DNA of 64,000 nucleotides from JBEBVQ01 sp964527735 (GCA_964527735.1 CAZGPG010000004.1:62001-126000); one strand, 5' to 3'. Counted from the first letter of the stretch, positions 41,901 through 50,456 are shown. Numbers and translations are program-made. Notes: generated by a model not told the origin, from the letters alone.

Positions 41901-41936
41901 TAATTTGAAAATTGGGGATTTGAAAATTTGAAAATG
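41901..41936. repeat. Family C AT-rich repeat (TTTGAAAA units)
   Basis: TAATTTGAAAATTGGGG followed by ATTTGAAAATTTGAAAATG, with CAAATTTTC in inverted orientation near 41966. Same units as at 21262-21302 and, in longer form, 62776-62830. Lies directly upstream of the symporter start. Confidence 0.6.
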
Positions 41937-42006
41937 AATGTGTTCATAAAAATGTATGTCTTCTCCAAATTTTCTACTTTGAACAGGCCCTCCTGTTAAA
42001 AAGGAA

Positions 42007-42014
42007 CAAAGGTA
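42007..42014 (-). promoter_or_regulatory. -7 promoter box upstream of the symporter operon
   Basis: Minus-strand TACCTTTG matches TAnnTTTG, 112 bp before the symporter ATG. The -33 element is unclear. If used, the leader would include the family C repeat. Confidence 0.4.
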
Positions 42015-42071
42015 AAAGCAGTTTCCGGTTACACGGTTATTTTATTCAGCAAATAAATGACAAACGCATTC

Positions 42072-42106
42072 CCCACATTAGTCACATTGAACACATTGGT
42101 CACATG
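42072..42106. repeat. Family A repeat, monomeric copy
   Basis: CCCCACATTAGTCACATTGA-type units: CACATTAGTCACATTGAACACATTGGTCACAT in half form without the opposite arm (sequence split here; positions 42074-42105). It lies just after the pntB stop and may be a decayed copy. Confidence 0.55.
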
Positions 42107-42114
42107 CTCAAATT

Positions 42115-43500
42115 TCACAACTGCTTCAGTTCTGCCGCCAGGTCCTGCAGCACTTTTTTGGCATCGCCAAACAGCATGGAAGTTTTGGGCTTGAAGAAGA
42201 GATTATTTTCAATACCGGCATACCCGGGCTTCATGCTGCGTTTGTTTACGATCACATGTGCGGCGCGTTCTACCTCCAGTATGGGCATACCATATATCGG
42301 ACTGGAAGGGTCTTCTTTAGCGGCAGGGTTTACCACGTCGTTCGCCCCGATCACCATGACTACATCCGTTGACGCCATCTGATCGTTGGCATCCTCCATC
42401 TCAAGCAGTTTTTCGTACGGCACATCCGATTCTGCCAGCAGCACATTCATATGACCGGGCATGCGCCCCGCCACCGGATGTATGCCATAGCTTACTTCTA
42501 CGCCCCGGTCAGTCAGCAGTTTCTCCAGGTCATGGCAGGCATGCTGCGCCTGTGCCACTGCAAGCCCGTACCCGGGTATGATCATTACCTTTTGTGCGTA
42601 AGCCATCAGCGTAGCAGTATCGTTGAGGGATATTTCTTTGAAATCGCCTCCTTGTTCCGCACTGCCTGTTAGTCCTGCTTTCTGCCCGCCAAACGCACCG
42701 ATCAGTACATTTTTTAACGAACGGTTCATTGCTTTACACATCAGGATAGTGAGTATGGTGCCCGCAGAACCTACAAGGATACCGCCGGTAAGCATGACAG
42801 GATTATCATAAAGTAAACCGCCAAAAGCAGCAGCTACCCCCGTAAAAGAGTTTAATAGAGAAATAACCACAGGCATATCCGCCCCGCCGATCGGCATTAC
42901 GAACAAGATGCCGTACAAAGCGGATAACACCAGGATGGTATAAAAAATATACGGAGCCGTTGCCATCCCGCCCAACAGCAAAATTGCAAGCAGGAGCATA
43001 CCCCCGAGCAAAATGAAATTCACGGCTTGTCCTGCCGGGATCGTCTTGTCCCGTATCTTACCATTCAGCTTACCCCACGCAATAATGCTGCCGGTGAACG
43101 AAACCGTACCGATAATCATACCCACAATAATGACCAGCAGGATGCCGGTAGATGCTGAAGGGTTGTGATGATATTCTACGATGGATATCAGCATGGCGCA
43201 GGCGCCGCCCATTCCGTTGAACAGACTCACCATTTCCGGCATGGCCGTCATCTGCACCCTTTTTGCCATAAGCGTACCGGCTACCGTACCGATGATCAAT
43301 CCGCCGAATATCCACCCGTAATTGTGCAGCCCGGCGCCGGTTTCAGGATTTCTCCATAAAAAAATAGTGGTAAAAATAGCAAGCGCCATGCCGCCGGCCG
43401 CAACCAGATTGCCTTTACGGGCTGTATCCGGATGCGACAGCATCTTTAATCCTATGATAAATGTTATGGAGCCGATCAGGTAACACAGTAAAAGCAGCAT
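42115..43500 (-). CDS. pntB: NAD(P) transhydrogenase subunit beta
   Basis: 461 residues. Carries the NADP(H)-binding domain III and most of membrane domain II of proton-translocating transhydrogenase, which couples hydride transfer between NADH and NADP+ to the proton gradient. Helices in the first ~260 residues (LCYLIGSITFIIGLKMLSHP, GMIIGTVSFTGSIIAWGKL), then VMIIPGYGLAVAQAQHACHDLEK-type domain III with the GYGLAVAQAQ loop, GIHPVAGRMPGHMNVLLAES, VVMVIGANDVVNPAA, YGMPILEVERA and NKRSMKPGYAGI. It lies after the membrane part of pntA in the same direction; the NAD(H)-binding subunit gene is absent here. Confidence 0.96.
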   Translation of the reverse strand: MLLLLCYLIGSITFIIGLKMLSHPDTARKGNLVAAGGMALAIFTTIFLWRNPETGAGLHNYGWIFGGLIIGTVAGTLMAKRVQMTAMPEMVSLFNGMGGACAMLISIVEYHHNPSASTGILLVIIVGMIIGTVSFTGSIIAWGKLNGKIRDKTIPAGQAVNFILLGGMLLLAILLLGGMATAPYIFYTILVLSALYGILFVMPIGGADMPVVISLLNSFTGVAAAFGGLLYDNPVMLTGGILVGSAGTILTILMCKAMNRSLKNVLIGAFGGQKAGLTGSAEQGGDFKEISLNDTATLMAYAQKVMIIPGYGLAVAQAQHACHDLEKLLTDRGVEVSYGIHPVAGRMPGHMNVLLAESDVPYEKLLEMEDANDQMASTDVVMVIGANDVVNPAAKEDPSSPIYGMPILEVERAAHVIVNKRSMKPGYAGIENNLFFKPKTSMLFGDAKKVLQDLAAELKQL

Positions 43501-43578
43501 CTTTCGTTTTGATTTTGGTGATTACAATTCAGGTAATCCTCGTATGATACAGATGGCAAAGGACATGCCGCCGCCATA

Positions 43579-43905
43579 CTATTTACGTGTTTTTTTCTTT
43601 CTGCTGAACATTTCGAGCATCCGGTCCGTTACCACAAAGCCTCCCACTACATTAAGCGTGCCCAGAATTACCGCCAGGAATCCAAGTGTCAGCGCCACAT
43701 AATCATCAGCGGGAGCCTGCCCCATAACGATAATAGCGCCGATGACCACCACACCATGAATTGCGTTGGCGCCACTCATCAGAGGCGTATGCAATACCGA
43801 AGGCACGCGTGATATCACTTCAATCCCAAGGAAGATAGAAAGGATAACAATGGTGAGCAGCCGGTAGGTAGCAAGGTCTTCAAATAACTGTGTCAGGAAC
43901 TCCAT
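43579..43905 (-). CDS. NAD(P) transhydrogenase alpha subunit, membrane part (PntAb)
   Basis: 108 residues from the ATG at 43905 (MEFLTQLFEDL); a longer frame to 43962 adds residues unlike the family. Three to four helices (LLTIVILSIFLGIEVISRVP, TPLMSGANAIHGVVVIGAII, LGFLAVILGTLNVVGGFVVTDRMLEMF) match the C-terminal domain II portion of PntA, which is a separate small subunit in three-gene systems. It is followed by pntB. In such operons the large NAD(H)-binding subunit normally precedes it, but upstream of this gene there is only a divergent lipoprotein gene. Confidence 0.93.
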   Translation of the reverse strand: MEFLTQLFEDLATYRLLTIVILSIFLGIEVISRVPSVLHTPLMSGANAIHGVVVIGAIIVMGQAPADDYVALTLGFLAVILGTLNVVGGFVVTDRMLEMFSRKKKTRK

Positions 43906-44083
43906 AATTGTTTCACATTTTCGGGTGTCCCCGGGGAAAATACCCGGTATACGTACAGGCACTAAAAATAATAAAATTTATGACAATGTCAGAAGTAACC
44001 GGAAGGCAGGCCTCGCACGACAAGGCAAGCGTTCGGCTTGCTATATCTAAATGAAGACATTATCTTACGCAAAAAAACTGACT

Positions 44084-44722
44084 ATGCTGAAACATTTCTA
44101 TGCCGGATTAATTGTTGCAATCGGAATTGCAGCTTCTCTCCCGTCCTGCTCCAAGGATAAAGACACAGATCCGGTCAACCAGAATAATAATACCGGAGGT
44201 AGTACACAACCTCCCGGCGGCTCCAATTCCAATCCGCCTCCTGCTGCCAACGAAACAATCAATTATACGGTAGAATTTATATCCGGACCTCGGGCAGGCA
44301 CCAAATATTCGGGTAGCTTAGGCGGTCTCAGCTATGGCGGTTTTTCTGCCACTGAAGATGGCGTAGAGGTTTTATATACCAGCTTTTATCATTCAGATAC
44401 TATAGTAATAGCGGCACATGCAGTATTGGATGCCAATGACAACGCCAAACCTTTAAACACCAGCTATAGCGACGATTCTTACGTGAACATTAGCATCAAC
44501 CCGTCGTCACAAAAGCTTGTGATGATCACCTCTCAATCCGGATCTTGCAATGTCAGTAATATAGCTCGTGGCGCCACTCATCCCGGTTCCGACGATGTCG
44601 AGGTGAAAAGAGCAGGATATACTTTCCAGTTTGAAGGGACATTCAAAGAATCGGATTTTGTAACTTTCGAAGAACATGAACATACCATCCGTGGTACGAT
44701 CGTTACAAAACTACCTAAGTAA
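44084..44722 (+). CDS. Hypothetical lipoprotein
   Basis: 212 residues from the ATG at 44084 (MLKHFYAGLIVAIGIAASLPSC); an ATG 33 bp upstream is possible. Lipobox SLPSC, an Asp/Lys then Asn/Gly/Pro-rich linker (QNNNTGGSTQPPGGSNSNPP), then a single beta-rich domain (INYTVEFISGPRAGTKYSG, VNISINPSSQKLVMITSQ, YTFQFEGTFKESDFVTFEEH, IRGTIVTKLPK). The linker and fold suggest an envelope- or surface-held protein. No family recognised. It is divergent from the transhydrogenase genes and ends in its own terminator. Confidence 0.7.
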   Translation: MLKHFYAGLIVAIGIAASLPSCSKDKDTDPVNQNNNTGGSTQPPGGSNSNPPPAANETINYTVEFISGPRAGTKYSGSLGGLSYGGFSATEDGVEVLYTSFYHSDTIVIAAHAVLDANDNAKPLNTSYSDDSYVNISINPSSQKLVMITSQSGSCNVSNIARGATHPGSDDVEVKRAGYTFQFEGTFKESDFVTFEEHEHTIRGTIVTKLPK

Positions 44723-44741
44723 GGTTTATATTTATTTGATG

Positions 44742-44779
44742 CTGAGCCGGATTCTTTTGAAGGAATCCGGCTCAGTTTT
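44742..44779 (+). terminator. Rho-independent terminator after the lipoprotein gene
   Basis: 13-bp perfect stem, CTGAGCCGGATTC (44742-44754) with GAATCCGGCTCAG (44763-44775), loop of 8, then TTTT. It lies 20 bp after the stop and only 7 bp from the convergent CCA-transferase stop; the T run favours the plus direction. Confidence 0.85.
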
Positions 44780-44781
44780 GT

Positions 44782-46227
44782 TTATGAAGATTCGCTTTCA
44801 GGGGATGTATGTTGTCTTGGATATATGTTCATCTCTGCGGCTTTTCCCACCATAAACCGGTAGGCCGCATCATAATCATTCGGGATCACACCATCAAGAA
44901 TAGCTTCCCGGACGGCTGTTTTAATATCACCCACAACACGTGAAGGCGGCAGGTTGAATACCCGCATGATCTCGGCGCCGTCTATTGGCGGCTGCCAGTT
45001 GCGGATCCTGTCTTTTTCCTCCACTTCGCGCAGGCGTTCCCGTACCAGTTCAAAATTGCCCAGGTATCGCTTTACTTTTGCTTTATTCTTGGAAGTGATA
45101 TCACTTTCGCACAGGATCATCAGGTCTTCCAGCTCTTCGCCCGCATCAAATAAGAGGCGGCGCATGGCAGAGTCCGTAATTTCCTCTTTCGACAGACCGA
45201 TGGGCCGCAGGTGCAGCGCCACCAGCTTCGCCACATACTTCATTTTTTCGTTGGCCGGCAACTTCAGTTGACGGAAGATTTTGGGCACCATACGCTCGCC
45301 TACTACTTCGTGGCCGTGGAAAGTCCATCCATGCCCTGGCTCGAACCGCTTCGTTGCCGGCTTGGCAATATCATGCAGCAGGGCCGCCCACCGCAGCCAG
45401 AGATCATCGCTACGCCGGGCCACATTATCAAGCACCTGGAGGGTATGGTAGAAATTGTCTTTGTGCCCTTTTCCATCAATAAACTCAGCGCCTGCAAGAT
45501 CAGTAAGCTGCGGAAAAAATTCATGCAGCAGCCCGGTACGGAAGAGCAGATCAAACCCTGTAGAAGGTTTAGGTGTCATGATGATCTTGTTCAGTTCATC
45601 GGTGATCCGCTCCTGTGATACAATCCGGATCCGTTCCTTATTCCGCGCAATCGCGTCGTAGGTTTCGTAATGGATTGAGAAGCCGAGCTGGGTGGCAAAA
45701 CGTATGGCCCGCATCATGCGCAGCGGATCGTCTGAAAAGGTAATGTCCGGGTTGAGTGGGGTTCGTATCAGCTTGTTCCTGAGGTCTTCCATACCACCGA
45801 AGGGATCTGCAAGAGCGCCGAAATCTTCGGAATTGAGACTGATGGCCATGGCATTAATGGTGAAGTCGCGGCGATCCTGGTCGTCTTTAATCGTACCCGC
45901 CACCACATCCGGCTTACGCGAATCATGACGGTACGATTCTTTCCGGGCGCCGACAAATTCGATCTCAAAGCCTTTTACTTTTATCTGTGCCGTACCGAAA
46001 TTCTTAAAGAAATGAACGGCAGGCTTCGGGCTAAATAACACTGCCACAGCGTGCGCGAGGGCAATACCATCACCGGCGCAAACAATATCCATATCTTTCG
46101 TTTCCCTGCCGATGATCTTATCGCGCACAAATCCACCTATCAGATAGACGGGGAGCCCGAGGCCCGCAGCGGCTTTCGCAATCTTATGCAGCAATACTTC
46201 TTCTTCGGGTGTACACCTGATGTCCAT
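44782..46227 (-). CDS. cca: CCA tRNA nucleotidyltransferase with HD domain
   Basis: 481 residues. Adds or repairs the 3' CCA of tRNAs. Polymerase beta-type head: LIGGFVRDKIIGRETKDMDIV with GGxxRD at 31-36 and the catalytic D-x-D at 45-47, then FVGARKESYRHDSRKP, DDQDRRDFTINAMA, DPFGGMEDLRNKLIRTP, DDPLRMMRAIRFATQLGF. A C-terminal HD domain (FYHTLQVLDNVA, LLHDIAKPATKRF, FHGHEVVGERMV) may give phosphatase/phosphodiesterase activity. Because class II CCA and poly(A) polymerases look alike, the poly(A) alternative cannot be fully excluded. A -7 box ends 7 bp before the ATG. Confidence 0.92.
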   Translation of the reverse strand: MDIRCTPEEEVLLHKIAKAAAGLGLPVYLIGGFVRDKIIGRETKDMDIVCAGDGIALAHAVAVLFSPKPAVHFFKNFGTAQIKVKGFEIEFVGARKESYRHDSRKPDVVAGTIKDDQDRRDFTINAMAISLNSEDFGALADPFGGMEDLRNKLIRTPLNPDITFSDDPLRMMRAIRFATQLGFSIHYETYDAIARNKERIRIVSQERITDELNKIIMTPKPSTGFDLLFRTGLLHEFFPQLTDLAGAEFIDGKGHKDNFYHTLQVLDNVARRSDDLWLRWAALLHDIAKPATKRFEPGHGWTFHGHEVVGERMVPKIFRQLKLPANEKMKYVAKLVALHLRPIGLSKEEITDSAMRRLLFDAGEELEDLMILCESDITSKNKAKVKRYLGNFELVRERLREVEEKDRIRNWQPPIDGAEIMRVFNLPPSRVVGDIKTAVREAILDGVIPNDYDAAYRFMVGKAAEMNIYPRQHTSPESESS

Positions 46228-46234
46228 GTCGCTG

Positions 46235-46242
46235 CAAAACTA
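46235..46242 (-). promoter_or_regulatory. -7 promoter box of the CCA transferase gene
   Basis: Minus-strand TAGTTTTG matches TAnnTTTG and ends 7 bp before the ATG at 46227, predicting a leaderless or nearly leaderless transcript. Confidence 0.45.
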
Positions 46243-46346
46243 CATGCTATGGCTGAATAAAGATTATCGTTCAATAAGTTTCATGTAGCTTTTTTTTGAA
46301 GAGATACACTCATTTCTCTCATTCAGCACATTCAAACACATTCACT

Positions 46347-46354
46347 TACTTTTG
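46347..46354 (+). promoter_or_regulatory. -7 promoter box of the dihydroorotase operon
   Basis: TACTTTTG matches TAnnTTTG and ends 5 bp before the ATG at 46360. Immediately upstream (46321-46345) are CACATTC-type family A repeat units. No clear -33 TTG. Confidence 0.45.
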
Positions 46355-46359
46355 CCCTT

Positions 46360-47691
46360 ATGCAAGCCATACTCATCAAAAACGCCACTGTCGTTAATGA
46401 AGGCGTTTCGGAAATAAAAGACGTATTGATCAGGAACGGACGGATCGGGCGGATCGACCGCGACATTTCGCCTGCGGGCAATTACCATGAGATCAATGCC
46501 GAAGGACTGCATCTGCTCCCCGGTGCAATCGATGACCAGGTGCACTTTCGCGAACCGGGCCTTACGCACAAGGCCACGATTGCCAGCGAAGCCCGGGCCG
46601 CAGTTGCAGGCGGTGTCACTTCCTTTATGGAAATGCCCAATACCAATCCCCCGGCGCTCACACAGGAATTGCTCGAAGAAAAATACCGGATTGCGTCGCA
46701 GACCTCTGTGGCCAATTACTCTTTCTTCATGGGCGTTGCCAACGACAATGCCGACGAAGTATTGCGTACCAACGCGAAAAAAAATGAAGTCTGCGGCGTC
46801 AAGATATTCATGGGCTCCAGCACCGGCAATATGCTGGTGGATAACTATCTTACACTTGGAAAAATATTTTCTGGATCGGAGTTGCTCATCGCCACTCACT
46901 GCGAAGATGAACGGATCATAAAAGCAAACAAGGGAAAATATCCAAACGCGGACAACGCTTCCTTCCACCCGCTGATCCGGGATACCGAAGCCTGCTTCGA
47001 GAGTTCGTTCTCCGCCGTACAACTGGCCAAGCAGCATAATACACGCCTGCACATCCTGCATATTTCCACCGCCCGTGAGCTGCAACTGTTTAGCAACATG
47101 CTGCCATTGGCTGAAAAAAGGATTACTGCGGAAGTTTGCGTGCATCACCTGCATTTTACCGCTGATGATTATGCACAGCTCGGCAGCCTGATCCAGTGCA
47201 ACCCTGCGATTAAAGCTGCAGAAAACAAAACCGCGCTCTGGGATGCCCTCCTCGACGACCGGCTCGACATCATCGCGACCGACCATGCACCGCACACCCG
47301 GGAGGAAAAACAGCAGCCTTATCCGAAATCCCCCTCCGGGCTACCGTTGGTGCAGCATTCCCTGCCACTGATGTTATCATATGTACAAGCCGGGAAAATA
47401 TCTATTGAAAAAGTCGTGGAGAAAATGGCACATGCACCGGCCATCTGCTTCCAGGTAAAAGAACGTGGCTTCATCCGTGAAGGTTATCATGCCGATCTCG
47501 TTTTGGTGAATGTGAACAAGCCGTTTACCGTCACCAAAGAAAACATTCTGTATCATTGCGGCTGGTCGCCCCTGGAAGGTGTCCAGTTCCCGGCTTCCGT
47601 CACACATACACTGGTAAACGGAAATATCGTTTATGAAAACGGAGCGGTTCTGGATCATATAAAAGGACAACGACTCTTTTTCGACCGCTGA
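46360..47691 (+). CDS. pyrC: Dihydroorotase
   Basis: 443 residues. Class I-type dihydroorotase: cyclises carbamoyl aspartate to dihydroorotate in pyrimidine synthesis. Amidohydrolase fold with PGAIDDQVHFREPGLTHKA, GGVTSFMEMPNTNPP, VCGVKIFMGSSTG (candidate carboxylated Lys), HCEDE, HILHISTA, AEVCVHHLHFT, NPAIKA and IIATDHAPHT. The first metal motif reads D59-Q60-V61-H62, so the first His of the usual D-x-H-x-H is Gln; His62 remains. The fold otherwise looks intact. Its stop overlaps the start of the MutS-like gene (TGATG). Confidence 0.9.
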   Translation: MQAILIKNATVVNEGVSEIKDVLIRNGRIGRIDRDISPAGNYHEINAEGLHLLPGAIDDQVHFREPGLTHKATIASEARAAVAGGVTSFMEMPNTNPPALTQELLEEKYRIASQTSVANYSFFMGVANDNADEVLRTNAKKNEVCGVKIFMGSSTGNMLVDNYLTLGKIFSGSELLIATHCEDERIIKANKGKYPNADNASFHPLIRDTEACFESSFSAVQLAKQHNTRLHILHISTARELQLFSNMLPLAEKRITAEVCVHHLHFTADDYAQLGSLIQCNPAIKAAENKTALWDALLDDRLDIIATDHAPHTREEKQQPYPKSPSGLPLVQHSLPLMLSYVQAGKISIEKVVEKMAHAPAICFQVKERGFIREGYHADLVLVNVNKPFTVTKENILYHCGWSPLEGVQFPASVTHTLVNGNIVYENGAVLDHIKGQRLFFDR

Positions 47692-49022
47692 TGCGCATTG
47701 ACAAAACAACCCTGCACGACCTTTCTGTATTCCTGCCCGGAGGCGGTGGTATTTTCGGCCTGATAGACTACACCACCACGCATACCGGCAGAGAGTCATT
47801 ACGCCGTATGATACACAACCCGCCGGCAGATATTGACGCCTTACAAGAGGTTCAGGATACCATACTTTTCTGGACGGGAAACCTGCACCGGTGGCCGCAG
47901 GTGATCTCTAACGGCACAATGGTGATGCTGGAAAAATTCTTCCAGTCGGGCGACAGTTCCGGTACAACTCCTTCCGGCATCAGCCTGTTATTCAACACAT
48001 TCTTTCAGAAGCTGCTCAATCGCAGCGAATATTTCCATACACAGTTTTCTTTATCGCATGTCGCCGATTTCGTTAACGGATGTATCGCCCTTTGCCGGCT
48101 CATTGAAGATGCATCATTACCCGCGTTGCTGCACCGTGAGCTATCCGCTATGCAGCAGGAACTTGATCATCCGCTGACGGCTGAAATACAACGCCTTGAC
48201 AAAAACACTGCGTATAAGGACCTGGCAAGGCTCAGCTATGCGGTACGCAGAGATATGAAGCATGCTATCGCCCGGCTGATGCAGCATTATGCCCGGATAG
48301 ACGCCTGGCAATCTATGGCAAGGGCCACGCTATTGCATCGCTGGACATTCCCCGAACTGCTGCCCGGCAATACGCCGGTGCTGGAAGCAAAAGGATTATA
48401 TCATCCCCTGCTCGACAAACCTGCTTCTTACGATACGGGCTTCCATACACAGAGCAATTTCATGGTGCTGACGGGGGCTAATATGAGCGGTAAAACAACA
48501 TTTATGCGTGCGCTGGGTGTCGCCGCCCTGCTGGCACACGTGGGTATGGGCGTACCGGCTGCAGCGCTGCGGATCAGCTTTCTCGAAGGCATCATCACCA
48601 ATATGCATGTGGAAGACAACCTGCTGCGCGGAGAAAGTTATTTCTTTGCGGAAGTGCAGCGCATGAAGCTGACTGCAGAAAAACTCATCCACCCCGGCAC
48701 ACACCTGGTGCTGATGGACGAGCTGTTTAAAGGAACGAATGTGCATGATGCCTTCGAGTGTACCCGTGCGGTGATGGAAGGGTTGCTGCGACACCCTAAC
48801 CATTTAATGGTATTGTCTACCCACTTGTATGAAGCGGCACAGCATTTCCGGAACAGGGAAGGAATGCTGTTTGCCTATTTTGTCACAGAGATGAAGGATA
48901 ATTATAATTACCACTTTACATATCAGCTGAAAGAGGGTATATCCGGTGACAGGATCGGCTACCGGATCCTGCAGCAGGCCGGCGTGCTGGAACTTTTGTC
49001 AGGGATGAGGGGTGAGGGATGA
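47691..49022 (+). CDS. MutS-family ATPase, domain V type
   Basis: 443 residues. Only the core-helix region and the ABC-type ATPase domain of MutS are present: Walker A TGANMSGKTTFMRALG near 261, FLEGIITNMHVEDNLLRGESYFFAEVQRM (split: signature-like region), Walker B LVLMDELFKGTN near 340, and VLSTHLYEAAQHF. The mismatch-binding domain I and a Smr nuclease domain are absent, so it is neither MutS1 nor MutS2 in the usual form; DNA-structure binding is inferred. It overlaps pyrC by one base. The last residues and the TGA stop lie in a palindromic repeat shared with the convergent gene. Confidence 0.85.
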   Translation: MRIDKTTLHDLSVFLPGGGGIFGLIDYTTTHTGRESLRRMIHNPPADIDALQEVQDTILFWTGNLHRWPQVISNGTMVMLEKFFQSGDSSGTTPSGISLLFNTFFQKLLNRSEYFHTQFSLSHVADFVNGCIALCRLIEDASLPALLHRELSAMQQELDHPLTAEIQRLDKNTAYKDLARLSYAVRRDMKHAIARLMQHYARIDAWQSMARATLLHRWTFPELLPGNTPVLEAKGLYHPLLDKPASYDTGFHTQSNFMVLTGANMSGKTTFMRALGVAALLAHVGMGVPAAALRISFLEGIITNMHVEDNLLRGESYFFAEVQRMKLTAEKLIHPGTHLVLMDELFKGTNVHDAFECTRAVMEGLLRHPNHLMVLSTHLYEAAQHFRNREGMLFAYFVTEMKDNYNYHFTYQLKEGISGDRIGYRILQQAGVLELLSGMRGEG

Positions 49023-49056
49023 AAACCAATCCTCACCCCCCAATCCTCATCCCTCA
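49001..49056. repeat. Family H inverted repeat spanning two convergent stop codons
   Basis: AGGGATGAGGGGTGAGG (49001-49017) pairs with the segment at 49031-49056, whose reverse strand reads AGGGATGAGG, 7 extra bases, GGTGAGG. GAGGGATGA encodes Glu-Gly-stop for the MutS-like gene on the plus strand and, in the opposite arm, Glu-Gly-stop for the MBL/rhodanese gene on the minus strand. It can fold as a bidirectional terminator. Confidence 0.85.
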
Positions 49057-50435
49057 ACGATCGGTATCTCGCTGATCTTTTTCATGCGTGCGAAACCACC
49101 CAATACATTCCGCAGGTTATGATAACCCTGCCGTTTCAGCAGGGAAGCTGCGATTACCGAACGGTACCCGCCGGCGCAATGAATATACAGATTATGGTCT
49201 GTTTCGATCATAGCGATATTCACCACATCCGCCAGCGTATCAAGCGGTATGTTGGATGCTCCTTTTACATGCGCTGCCTGATACTCGCTTTCCTTACGTA
49301 CATCAATCACTTCAAGATACGGGTCATGGGGGATATCCATAGCCAGCTCTTCCGGCTCTATATCAATGATCATGTCAATCTCCCCATCGGCCTGCTGCCA
49401 GGCAGGGAAACCGCCATCCAGGTATCCCTGTACACGATCGATACCAACGCGCGCCAGCCGAATTACCGACTCTTTTTCCTGTCCGGGTTCTGTAACAAGT
49501 ACCAGCGGCTGATCAAAAGGCAGTAAGGCGCCCGCCCATTCCGCAAAACGACCATCCAGGCCGATACTCACTGAACCCGGTATGAACGCTTCCGTAAATA
49601 CAGCAGCCGGACGGGTATCCACGATCCAGGCGCCGTCTGCTACAGCCTGCCTGAATGCCGCTGCCGTCAATCCCTTCAGCGAATGGGACAGGACTTCATC
49701 GATACCCGCATATCCTTCTTTATTGATACGGGCATTGAGCGGAAAATAAGCGGGCGGTGCAGGAAGACCACTGGTGAGCGTTTTCACAAAAGTTTCCTTA
49801 TCCATATCCCCGAGCGCATAATTGGTTTGCCGTTGGATGCCGATGGTGCTGTGCGTTTCCGGCCCCAGGTTTTTACCGCATGCCGATCCCGGGCCATGCG
49901 CCGGATAAACGATCACATCATCCGGAAGGGGGCTGATGCGCTGGTACAGGCTGTCGTACAGCATCCCTGCAAGCGTTTCTTTGCTCAGGTTACCACTGAA
50001 GAGATCGGGGCGCCCGACATCTCCAACAAATAAGGTATCGCCCGTGAAGATGCAATAAGGCTGCTCCTGCTCGTCAAACAAAAGGTAGCAGGTGCTTTCC
50101 AGGGTATGCCCCGGTGTATGCAATGCCTGGATTTTCAGCCGGCCTATTGTAAAAACCTCATTGTCTGTTGCTTTGTGGAAGGAAAATTTTGCTTCCGTCT
50201 GTGGACCATAGACAATCGTTGCACCGGTTTTGGCCGCCAGATCCAGGTGTCCGCTTACAAAATCGGCATGGAAATGGGTCTCAAAAATATATTTGATCTT
50301 CACGCCTCTCTCCTGTGCCATCTGCAGGTACACATCCACATCCCGCAACGGGTCTACTACAGCAGCTTCACCGTCGCTGCTGATAAAATAAGCCGCTTCA
50401 CTTAGACAGCTGGTGTATAATTGTTCTACAGTCAT
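49047..50435 (-). CDS. MBL-fold persulfide dioxygenase-like protein with two rhodanese domains
   Basis: 462 residues. N-terminal metallo-beta-lactamase domain with THFHADFVSGH (H54, H56, D58) and HTPGHTLESTCYLL, FTGDTLFVGDVGRPDL, YPAHGPGSACG, the pattern of ETHE1-like persulfide dioxygenases. Two rhodanese modules follow: the first (about 255-350, IVDTRPAAVFTEAFIPGSVSI) has no active-site Cys and is probably structural; the second (about 360-462, LEVIDVRKESEYQAAHVKGA) has the active Cys in IHCAGGYRS. It oxidises glutathione- or protein-bound persulfide to sulfite and moves sulfur, in the cytoplasm. The last two residues and stop come from the family H repeat. Confidence 0.9.
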   Translation of the reverse strand: MTVEQLYTSCLSEAAYFISSDGEAAVVDPLRDVDVYLQMAQERGVKIKYIFETHFHADFVSGHLDLAAKTGATIVYGPQTEAKFSFHKATDNEVFTIGRLKIQALHTPGHTLESTCYLLFDEQEQPYCIFTGDTLFVGDVGRPDLFSGNLSKETLAGMLYDSLYQRISPLPDDVIVYPAHGPGSACGKNLGPETHSTIGIQRQTNYALGDMDKETFVKTLTSGLPAPPAYFPLNARINKEGYAGIDEVLSHSLKGLTAAAFRQAVADGAWIVDTRPAAVFTEAFIPGSVSIGLDGRFAEWAGALLPFDQPLVLVTEPGQEKESVIRLARVGIDRVQGYLDGGFPAWQQADGEIDMIIDIEPEELAMDIPHDPYLEVIDVRKESEYQAAHVKGASNIPLDTLADVVNIAMIETDHNLYIHCAGGYRSVIAASLLKRQGYHNLRNVLGGFARMKKISEIPIVEG

Positions 50436-50456
50436 TTTTATTGAGGTCTTTATTCG

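Noticed and set aside
46342..47295. 317-codon minus-strand open frame opposite pyrC
   Set aside because: The plus-strand dihydroorotase accounts for the region, and the opposing product is Cys/Phe-rich without any domain.
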